NCBI GenBank assembly: GCA_027422505.1
Contig: JAPQWV010000302.1
Span: 310,001 to 374,000 of the forward strand
Direction: 5' to 3'
DNA from: Craterostigma plantagineum
Lineage: Eukaryota; Streptophyta; Magnoliopsida; Lamiales; Linderniaceae
DNA: 64,000 nucleotides
The notes beneath the pieces are model-generated. The model was not told where the DNA came from and did no database searches. It worked only from the letters and a program-made list of their open reading frames with translations. Made by a program: the position numbers and the translations under genes. The number at the start of each line of letters is the position of its first letter. Within the stretch, counting starts at the first letter, position 1. Of the stretch, positions 56,411-64,000 are shown piece by piece.

Positions 56411-59400
56411 TGTCGCGACCCGACTTCCTAACCGCCTAACCTAGCGCATTCCTACGTGCCTAGCGAGTTTGTAAATAAAGAAATGCACCGAAAACGCGTA
56501 CAATTTTTTTTCCATTTTCATATATGGAATGAAACATTGTTCTATACAAGACAAAAGAATGCATGTCGAACATCAGGTTCTAGACATGGTCTAACTACAA
56601 CGGCGAAGGTGTGTCGGCACAGCAAAAGCTCCTATGCGCCCGGCCTCACAGGTCGTCATCCACACACACACGTCCATCCCCAAAAGCAGCACGAAGCTTC
56701 AAAAGGTCGGCCTTGTCTTTCAATACGATCACATACCGTGGTCGTCGGTGCCTACAACACACAATGTAAGGAATGAGCCACCGAGGCTCAGTAAGCAGAA
56801 ATCATGCATGTATGCACGTGTCACTCCCCTACAAAGGCAATCCACGCCGATGCATAACATCACTACGCAAAGGCAATCCACGCCGATGCACATAACACTA
56901 CACGAAGGCGATCCGCGCCAATGCTCCTAGTACTCATACTAGTATCACTTAGGGCCCGCGACGCACTTACTATGCACCACTATGAGCTCAAATGTCCTCA
57001 ATAGGATCGTGACAGCGACCCACGCTGGGTAGCCTACGCTAGGTCTCCCTAGGTCGCACCCTCCCAGGTCGTCCCCTCTGTCATACGGTAGCCCACGCTG
57101 GTAGCCTACGCTAGGATTCCCCCTAGGTCGCTCCTTCCAGGTCGCTCCTTCCGCAAATAGGGCAGTTGCCTACGCCAGTTAGCCTACGCTAGCATAGCTA
57201 GGTCGCTCCTTCCTGGGTCGCTCCTCCTGCCTCAATAATAATCGGCGTCGTACGCCATATAGGGTGCCATAGAAGTCGTCCATGACTCAACTACGAGTCG
57301 ACACACCGGCCTATATCGGCGGGTCTTAGTCGAATACAAGCGACATAATGGTATGCACACTCAACCCCACGACCCTCCCTCACGAGTTCGTGTGTGCAAG
57401 TGAGTATGCATATGCAGATGCAGGTAGATGCAACATAGACTTACCACATTTAAATACTTCAATCAATTTACGAAATAACACGTAGGCATTTAATCACGCA
57501 ATTTGGGCACGTAACACAAGTTGTGTGTTGTAGTTGGATTTCTACTTACTTGTTGTCCGTAGATTAGCAGTCACCTGACCCGTAGGTGTTCCTAAGTCCC
57601 GACCTTAGGCATGAAATATTGGTGTCAGTGCGCTATTTTATTTAATGGTTTAAGTATGTTAATCTTCAAGCCCTATATGTACATCATGGGTTAAAATAGA
57701 TTTCGAGTCGTTGGTTAAATTAAATCTCGACATTATAAAGAAAATCTCGATTCCATACTTAATCTCGGCATGTGGATAAATCTCGGGTTCCTACGAATTC
57801 AAAATCGTGCCATGTGCTTCGATATTTTAAACAAAATGTCGATATACATTTTAACATGATCTTCGACATTTCTTATATTAAATGTCGATACTGGAAGCAA
57901 ATCTTCGAACTTCACTTCGATATTTTCTCAAAGATTTCGACATTTGAGTTATTTGAGGATCTCGACATTTTCAAGTTTCGACATTTTACCTTGTCATTTC
58001 GACATTTTATTAAAGGGTCTCGACATTTAGAAATCTCGACATTTAAACGATTTAAAGATCTCGACATTTTGTTCTTAATTTCGTTCGACATTACAAAAAT
58101 CTCGATATGATATATATAGACATAAATTCAACATAGGTCTCGACATATTTCCTAACAAGGTTTCGACATTTCTCCTTAACACTTCGACATTTTGAGGGTT
58201 TCGACATTTATCGTTAGACATCTCGACATTATATAAATCTCGATATGTAAGCTCGACATTTTAGCTATCATTCGACATTTATCCTAACAGTTCGACATCC
58301 CCTTTTTAACGTTTCGACATTTTACTTTTAGGATATCTCGACATCTTTTCTTAACACTTCGGCATTTTTAGGGTTTCGACATTTACCTCGTCATTTTAGT
58401 ACATAAGATGTCGACATAAATTCCAAACATGTATTTCGACATTTCATGCTCAATTTCCACTCGACATTTCGCCTAGGTGAAAGGACTCGACATTTAAATG
58501 ATTTAAGAACTCGACATTTATTTCAATTAGAGGTCTCGACATTTCGCTATAGTTTCTCGACATTTTACTCGGCATTCTATCATTCGACATATTATTAACC
58601 CTAAATCTCGATATAACTTATGTGAAGGTCTCGACATTTATATAGTGTAAAATATCGACATGCTAAGTCGACATCTTATTCAACATGTCGACATTTTACC
58701 TTAGGATGTCCCGACATCTTTTTCCTATGAGGGTTTCGACATTTATATCAACTTCTAGCTCGACATTTTATTCCTTTCATTTCGACATTTACCCGGATAG
58801 AGACCTCGACATTTATGCTTCGACATTTTGTACAATGGAAATGTCGACATGCATTTTAATCTCAACCTCGACATTTACTATTTGCCTCGACTTTTATATC
58901 GACATTTTTCCTAACCATTCGACATTGTGTTTTCGACATTTTCATCATCTTCGATTCTTTATCCCTACCGAACGAGATTCTTAGCTTGTTCTCCCTAGAA
59001 TTTCAAGCTCTAAACCTCTCCTCTACCCTTAGAACATTTAACACGAATTTATAGCTCCCTCGTCTCAGAAATCTTCTAACCCTAAACATGCTTAACTAAC
59101 TAATCTTGATACAAGATGTCGAATTAGTTTAGAAGCTAGCTTTACTTACCAATTTCGATCTTCAACTTCTTGGAGTGCTTTGGGTTCGAAAATCCGTCTC
59201 AGCTTCCTCCTTCTCTTCTTCTTCCTTTCGTTGGCTTTCAAGTGTGGGTGTGGAGTTTTGAATAATTAACTTAGATATTTTCTTTAGCTTATGGTAGATA
59301 AAGTGTGGGGTGGCGTGGGCACTCCCTATTTTAGGGAAGTTTGTCCCTAAATTGTTTTATTTGTGGTTTGGGCCTAAATCAATATTGGGCCTAATTTTAA

Positions 59401-59623
59401 ACCTAGCCCACTAAAATTGTAGTCTATTTTCGAAAATTGCTAGATAAATTAAGGGTCACTTAGCACCATTTAATTGCACCCAATTTCGTAAAACACGAAG
59501 CTTCACTTAATGAGCACGTAATTCACGTTTATGCACATAATTCACCTTAATGCACATAAATCACGAAGTCACATTTTGCTAATTTATTGGCCCTAAATAC
59601 TTACGGGGAACCCGGGTGCTACA
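56411..59623. mobile_element. 3.2-kb solo LTR (Gypsy type) nested in element 5
   Basis: Runs from TGTCGCGACC to GGTGCTACA, with a perfect 5-bp target duplication ACAGA (56406-56410 and 59624-59628). There are no coding domains inside, so this is a solo LTR or a non-coding element. Its size suits a long-LTR Gypsy such as Tekay/Del. Orientation is unresolved; read on the minus strand it starts TGTAGCACCCGGG. It contains repeats of GCCTACGCTAGG and AGGTCGCTCCT (57010-57230), AGGCAATCCACGCCGATGCA copies (56838-56920) and a long CGACATT array (57728-58945). Confidence 0.88.
57728..58945. repeat. Dispersed CTCGACATTT motif array
   Basis: By hand count about 44 copies of CGACAT occur in 1.2 kb, mostly as (T/C)TCGACATTT(T/A), at irregular spacing of about 10-45 bp. 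The DNA between copies is AT-rich and not conserved. It is not a normal tandem satellite. Confidence 0.9.
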
Positions 59624-59628
59624 ACAGA

Positions 59629-61080
59629 TGATCGGTGTTTTTCCATCATAGGGGAGCTGATTCAGAGGTCCCCAAGAGTGAACCTCCGTATGCAACCGAG
59701 GCGCGGGACTTGGTGATCCCGGAGTCATAACATTTCTTTACTACCAGGCAGCTGGTCTTTCATATATCTTCTTTGGTGGTTTCTTATGCTAGTGGAGAGC
59801 AAGATCATAGGTCCCGATCTGACAGGTAGGTCCTTCACACGCATTTCTTTCGTTACCAATGTGGAGCTGGTCTCTGGAGATTCCCGTTGGATGATGAATC
59901 TTCGCATGCCAACGAGGAGCTGGGCTTATGAACTCCGGTCGGAGAAATCGAGCCTTCGTACGTTACTACGGAGCTGACTTTGACCTCTTGTGAATCTTCG
60001 TACACCAGCACGGAGTCGAGCTTAGGTCGGGTCTTCGACTAATTTAAAGTTCCTAAGCAATACCGTTTTGAAAACTGTGTCTCAACTTTCAGATGATGGC
60101 GGAGCTGCCGCGCCTTCGCCTAGAGGTTGTGGGGGTCGTCTGCTCTTATACGGCATAGATCCCCAAGACTCCTTGTCGATCACCTTCAAATCATGTTTGC
60201 TACCGTGGCTAGCACCACTTTGAGGTGTTTCGTTAGGATGAGCCACTTGATCATAGATCATGTTTGCTTATCACCTTCAAATAATATATAATACAGAATG
60301 AGACCTAGAGGGCCCTGAGGTCCCGGCTAAGAGCCTTATCAATGCGGGATATCTCCCGTGGATCTTCATGTGCCCACGTGGAATGGGGGTTTTATCTCTC
60401 GCGGATCTTCAGCCGTTGGCGTGGAGCTGGCTTCTAGGTCCCACGGATCTTCGCGTGCCCGCGCGGAGCTTGGCTTGCGATTCCCACGTATCGTCGGACA
60501 TCAGCATGGAGCTTGGCTTCTAGGTCCCACGGACCTTCGAGTGCTAGCGAGAGCTTGGCTTGTATCTCCTGCAGATCTTTGGACGTCAGTGTGGAGCTGC
60601 CTTGTAGGTCCCCACGGACCTTCGTGTGCTAGGTGAGGAGCTAATCCCTATGATCCCGAATATCGAAACTCGGGCCTTCATGAGGTTGGGCTTTTTTAAG
60701 CCTTCTGCCAATACGGAGCTGGCTTTGAGTCCTCAATGCGGAGCTGAACTTTATAGGTCCCGAATGCGGAGCTTCGGGTCTTCGTGCCAGTGCGGAGCTG
60801 GGACATCCCGAAGGCGGAGCTTTGGGTCTTCTTGCTAGCGTGGAGCTGGGCTTTTAGGTCCCGAAGGGGGAGCTTCGGGTCTTCTTGCCAGCGTTGAGCT
60901 GGGCTTTTAGGTCCCGAAGGGGGAGCTTCGAGTCTTCTTCCCAGCGGGAAGCTGGGCCTTTAGGTCCTGCGAACCTTCACATGCTAGCGCGGAGCTGGGA
61001 TTGAGGTTCCTCTGACCTTTGTACACCATTGCGGAGCTGGGCCTCTAAGTCCTTCAAATGCTCAGGTGCATGACTTAGGC
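59629..61080 (-). repeat. Degenerate tandem repeats in element 5 (GCGGAGCTGGGCTTTTAGGTCC family)
   Basis: Units of about 52-54 bp are clearest at 60740-60960, each with GGAGCTTCGGGTCTTC and GCGGAGCTGGGCTTTTAGGT. More diverged units extend to about 59780 and 61050, with similar traces at 53130-53280. Frames through them are repeat translations. Confidence 0.85.
60160..60370 (-). pseudogene. Second diverged copy of the element 5 gag segment
   Basis: Shares with 55740-56000 the plus-strand landmarks GGCACAGATCC-like, ATCACCTTCAAAT, GGATGAGCC, AGAGGGCCCTGAGGTCCCGG, CTAAGAGCC and a final CGGGATATCTCC. It is part of a local duplication series within element 5. Confidence 0.6.
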
Positions 61081-61189
61081 TCTGTTGGACATTGGAGTCC
61101 CCAGTGCCTCGCGCTCCTACTATGACAAGGACATGAGTCCTGACTGGAACTGGCCCCTATCTGGAGGAGGTCGACGTTGTCTGCCTTTA

Positions 61190-61420
61190 GTTGGCACAGA
61201 TCCTATAGACTCCTCCTCAGCTACCTTCGGATCTTGCTCGAGGCCATGATCAATGAACTCCCTAAGATTTGCCGCTAGGATGAGTCATTCGATTTTATCC
61301 TTCAAGTGACAACATTTGTTAGTATGGTGGTCTATCATAGTATATAAATGAGAATAAAATTTAGAGGGTCCTGGAGTTCCTGCTAATGGGCCACCTCATC
61401 ACAGGAGGTCCACAGGCTGA
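61190..61420 (-). pseudogene. Third diverged copy of the element 5 gag segment
   Basis: Landmarks TTGGCACAGATCC, ATCCTTCAAGTGACAACATT, GAGGGTCCTGGAG and CATCACAGGAGGTCC align with 55740-56000. It runs into the gag N-terminal frame at 61399-61827. Confidence 0.6.
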
Positions 61421-61827
61421 TGTCGTGATGTTTGCTGGATTTGCATAGTGGTGTGAATCTCTGTGGGATTCTTGGCTTGAGATTCCCAGGGTTCCTTGTG
61501 GTGAGGCTGTGGCATTGGAGCTCCCAGCTTCCTTCGCTTTTTCGGGTGGCTCACTAGCGGGACTCGTGGAGGTCCGCCTGGGTGTTCTGAGATCCCTTTA
61601 ATATTCATTTGTACCCTCTTGCTCGTCGTCATCATCTCTGGCCTGTGTTTCAGGTCTGGCCGTTCCCTAACACGTTTGGTAGTTTCTGGAGGTCCTCCTT
61701 CGCGAATTGTGGGTCTAGGTTCTTCGATATGGACAAATCTTCCCCCATTGACGTCTCGCGCGTTTCGTTTTGTCCCAATAGAACAGAAGAAGGGAAGAAA
61801 CAGTAAATCCTCAGCACAATTTTGCAC
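61399..61827 (-). pseudogene. Element 5 Gag N-terminal frame
   Basis: A 142-residue minus-strand frame close to the primer site, Pro/Arg/Lys-rich, ending HTTMQIQQTSRHQPVDLL. Position (first frame after the 5' LTR) fits gag. No domain is recognisable by eye, and the frame stops where the repeat series begins. Confidence 0.5.
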
Positions 61828-61866
61828 AGTAGCAGTAAAAATTACTCATGCCTTCAACTCGGAATT

Positions 61867-61883
61867 TCCCACAGACGGCGCCA
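61867..61883 (-). other. Primer binding site of element 5
   Basis: TCCCACAGACGGCGCCA on the plus strand. The minus-strand TGGCGCCGTCTGTGGGA is a primer site commonly seen in Tat-type Gypsy elements. It is two bases from the LTR. Confidence 0.88.
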
Positions 61884-61885
61884 TT

Positions 61886-62623
61886 TGATGTGGGGCTCTC
61901 CCAATCAACGAAATTTATATATGTGGGTAAATTTATATAGCGGTAGATCGAATATTATGAAGTTTTTAAGGGCGTAAGGTGTTGTTTTTACGGGGGGACG
62001 TAAAGGGGACATAAACGAAAATAACACAAGGATCTACGTGGTTCGAATCCTATTGGATTCTACGTCCACGGGGCGCTGCAGAACTTCCTTTCATTATATC
62101 TTCATGGAGTACACACTCGATCAATCCTCACTTTCGCTCATAAATGTTGAAGAATATGAAAAGAAACTAACTAAAAGACTTGAAAGAGAAATCGTCGTGT
62201 GTATTTCTGTAGAAAACGGTTTTTGTTCTTGTAAAAAATGACTAAGTCTTCTCCTTTTTATAGCACCTCCCAGCAGCCCTTCCAAATAATATTCCAGGAT
62301 TTAAGGGGGACGTGACAACTGAAGTACTATGAATAGTAGAAAGCTGCATGTTGAGTGACCCCTGCGACAGCCACAGCTTTTCCAACAGTGGCGCTGCCCT
62401 ATAGCGATCTGACATGCGTCCCAGAAGCTTTTTCTTTTCCTTTTCGTTGTCTTTTCACCTAGGGCTTTTAGAGGATGCTCCTCTTTTATCCGGATATTGC
62501 TTTTTGTACAGAGGTCCCAGCGACTCCCTTCCCAAATATTTTTGACTAAGTGTGGGCCTTCTTTTGTGTATGGGTTTGCTGGGCTTTTTTATTTCTAGGC
62601 CCATCTACTTTTAGTCCACATCA
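61886..62623 (-). repeat. 5' LTR of element 5
   Basis: 738 bp, plus-strand TGATGTGGGG to CCACATCA, with perfect 8-bp inverted ends; pairs with 49359-50088. Confidence 0.93.
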
Positions 62624-63193
62624 ACTATAATGTCGCTTATTCTTCAATATATGTAATTGTCAACGAACACTCATCATTCATCACCTTCTAATAGTCAAGT
62701 TTATCACGCAATATTATCACCTTCTAATGGTCAAATTTATCACGCAATATTCGCCTAATTCTTGTAAAAAAATCATATTATATACGTTTTAAAAAAGCAA
62801 AAAAATAAAAAATGATGAATAACCTATCATTGGTTACTGTAATATCTACAAATCATAAATCTAATTGTTATATGAAGACAGTAATCTCAGCCTCCATTTT
62901 AGGGTTAAGAATATGGATAATCGTAACCGGACCATTAATTTTAACGTTCGACTACAGTTTCAGAAACCGTTGAGCGCGGTTAACGAAACCGTTAATCGCC
63001 AGTTTAGTTACGGTTTTTCAAACCTTACAAACACCTCTAATCACGATTTCATCCTTTGACTACGTTCAAGCGAGCAGACATCCTCATGGTATGTCATGTT
63101 CCAAATCCACACAAACATCGAAAAGTCAAGGAATCAACCAATTGTCTTTTTGGACAGTAAAGCGAAGAATATAAACGTACAAACCGATTATTG
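62624..63193. other. 3' flank of the host gene, AT-rich
   Basis: No gene is seen. AT-rich, with a GTTAACGAAACCGTTAATCG stretch near 62978-62997 that is partly self-complementary. It lies between element 5 and the DPE2-like 3' end and may include its downstream region. Confidence 0.6.
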
Positions 63194-63359
63194 CGTGACC
63201 GTCGTCAACGGGTTTATTATTTAAGGAAATTAAACAGAGTCGGAACACATATCATACGGCGGCCACCGCTTCTTTCCGTGACCGTCGTCAACGGGTTTAT
63301 TATTTAAGGAAATTAAACAGAGTCGGAACACATATCATACGGCGGCCACTGCTTTCCGA
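63194..63359. repeat. 83-bp tandem duplication spanning the host gene stop codon
   Basis: Two units (63194-63276 and 63277 to about 63359), starting CGTGACCGTCGTCAACGGGT and including CATATCATACGGCGGCCAC. The inner unit contains the stop codon and last codons of the DPE2-like gene; the outer copy lies in the 3' untranslated region. Confidence 0.93.
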
Positions 63360-63555
63360 GCGACTCCATTCGCCGAACTGCCAATTGAAGCTTCCAACTC
63401 CTCGCCGCTTTTGACCAAATGTTTGTTAATCTGATTGGTTTTCAAATTTTCTTTAGAAGAATTAGGGCACGATCTTCCGCTTCCACGCACTAGATCTTTA
63501 ATGGCCGACGTGAGCGCTGTATCCTCGAGCAAAGACTCCATTGTCACATGTGCTC
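63335..63555 (-). CDS. DPE2: DPE2-like 4-alpha-glucanotransferase, last coding exon
   Basis: Minus-strand exon after an acceptor CTTAG (63560-63556), ending in TGA at 63335-63337. It codes AHVTMESLLEDTALTSAIKD followed by LVRGSGRS, which I recognise as the C terminus of plant DPE2, and then a variable Ser/Lys-rich tail ending ARKAVAAV. DPE2 is the cytosolic enzyme that transfers glucosyl units from maltose to heteroglycan in night-time starch use. The phase joins the previous exon inside an Arg codon. The frame is open, so this looks like a living host gene. The remainder lies to the right of the window. Confidence 0.82.
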
Positions 63556-63671
63556 CTAAGTTAGTTGTCAATATCGAACAAAAATGAAAGATAAGGAGCA
63601 GAATTCGATCGAGTTTTCAGCAAAAAATCCCATAGTGTGAGAAAAAAGGTGTGTATGAATAAAGAACATAC

Positions 63672-63765
63672 GATAGCGCCAATAGTGCTTAGGGTTGGTC
63701 GGATCGTTGATCGTCTCTTCCTTAGCTGGTCGAGTGGTGTACTCTTCTTTGAGAGCAAGCAAATC
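63672..63765 (-). CDS. DPE2: DPE2-like 4-alpha-glucanotransferase, penultimate exon
   Basis: A 94-bp minus-strand exon between an acceptor GGCAG (63770-63766) and a donor GTATGT (from 63671). It codes DLLALKEEYTTRPAKEET and INDPTNPKHYWRY, the highly conserved DPE2 segment just before the C terminus. Introns on both sides have GT-AG ends (the 3' intron is 63556-63671). Intron position and phase agree with the last exon. No stop or shift is seen. Confidence 0.85.
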
Positions 63766-64000
63766 CTGCCATATAACACAAAACAAACTATTAATTTTTT
63801 TTTCTCTTTCATATCGTCGCAAACCTAGTTGTAATACCCTGAAAACCACACTGGGAGGTAGGATTGCAAATGAATCGAATTTTTTTGTTTGATTCGAAAT
63901 TCGAATTCGAATATTTCAAATACGAATAAAAATAGTAATATCTGAATACGAATAAAATATCACAATATTCGATTCGAATAATTTTAAGATAAAATATAGA
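63766..64000 (-). other. Upstream intron of the DPE2-like gene, with ATTCGAA-rich end
   Basis: AT-rich DNA upstream of the penultimate exon, presumably intron. From about 63870 it has several ATTCGAA and AATACGAATA repeats, as often found in simple-repeat or MITE-like insertions. No further exon is visible. Confidence 0.6.

Larger units (their letters stand above)
49359..62623 (-). mobile_element. Element 5: Ty3/Gypsy (Tat-like) retrotransposon, decayed, with nested solo LTR
   Basis: LTRs at 61886-62623 (5') and 49359-50088 (3') match over their length. Flanks ACTAC (49354-49358) and ACTAT (62624-62628) are a target duplication with one change. The primer site at 61867-61883 (minus strand TGGCGCCGTCTGTGGGA) and a purine tract next to the left LTR set the minus-strand orientation. 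Pol remnants include a Gypsy RT (MCTDYRDLSKACPRDHY) of the type seen in Tat elements. The interior is rich in local tandem repeats and stops. A 3.2-kb solo LTR sits at 56411-59623. Plus-strand coding-like DNA near the 3' LTR fits antisense ORFs reported in some Tat elements. Confidence 0.9.

Noticed and set aside
57772..58984. Frames of about 100 residues (57772-58110, 58685-58984) as small genes.
   Set aside because: Composition is dictated by the CTCGACATTT array; no independent coding evidence.
60358..60838. Gly/Leu-rich frames in the 60.4-60.8 kb region as structural proteins.
   Set aside because: They run through the 53-bp minisatellite of element 5, on the strand opposite to the element.
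63568..63849. A single 93-residue gene at this place.
   Set aside because: Only the middle part is conserved. Splice borders show a 94-bp DPE2-like exon flanked by introns, and the extra residues are intron translation.
1..64000. A bacterial or phage-type defence or biosynthetic system.
   Set aside because: All recognisable genes are plant transposable-element or host genes with introns; no operon structure, ribosome binding sites or prokaryotic families are present.

Overview
This window is a plant nuclear repeat nest, and almost all of it is transposable element. The evidence is LTR retrotransposons primed by initiator-tRNA-Met (TGGTATCAGAGC sites), a CACTA DNA transposon, Helitron coding remnants, AT-rich spacers, and two exons of a plant host gene at the right edge. 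That gene matches the C terminus of DPE2, the cytosolic 4-alpha-glucanotransferase. The gene content fits a flowering plant, probably a dicot; I cannot name the species.

Layout. 1-2112: the 3' end and 3' LTR of a Ty3/Gypsy element whose body lies off the left edge. 2113-3812: unassigned repeat-derived DNA, probably part of a minus-strand Copia element (element 3). 3818-18140: a complete 14.3-kb Copia element (element 1, plus strand), with 5-bp target duplication, both LTRs, primer site, gag, pol, an extra 3' reading frame and polypurine tract. 18146-20313: 5' leader, primer site and 5' LTR of element 3. 20314-20756 and 41078-44457: the two halves of an older small Copia (element 4, minus strand). 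It is split by element 2, a minus-strand Copia at 20757-41077 that is itself split by a CACTA transposon at 29401-37791. 44458 to about 48120: a decayed Helitron Rep-helicase gene, minus strand. 49359-62623: a minus-strand Ty3/Gypsy element (element 5, Tat-like), carrying a 3.2-kb solo LTR at 56411-59623. 62624-64000: 3' flank and last two coding exons of the DPE2-like gene, with a local tandem duplication.

How the parts relate. The target duplications allow the insertions to be ordered: Helitron, then element 4, then elements 2 and 3 inside element 4, then the CACTA element inside element 2 and element 1 inside element 3. Elements 1 and 2 are relatives: both carry gag, pol and a homologous extra frame between pol and the 3' LTR, and both have long AT-rich non-coding blocks studded with CpG-cored short motifs. 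No coding element looks fully functional. Element 1 is closest, broken by a few frameshifts and nonsense codons. The CACTA element has a multiply frameshifted transposase and a second gene ending in a Ulp1-type cysteine protease domain.

I found no tRNA, rRNA or CRISPR features. The most interesting items are the CACTA gene with its Ulp1 domain and hairpin-rich ends, the extra 3' frame of the Copia elements, and the independent CpG-cored motif arrays in several elements.
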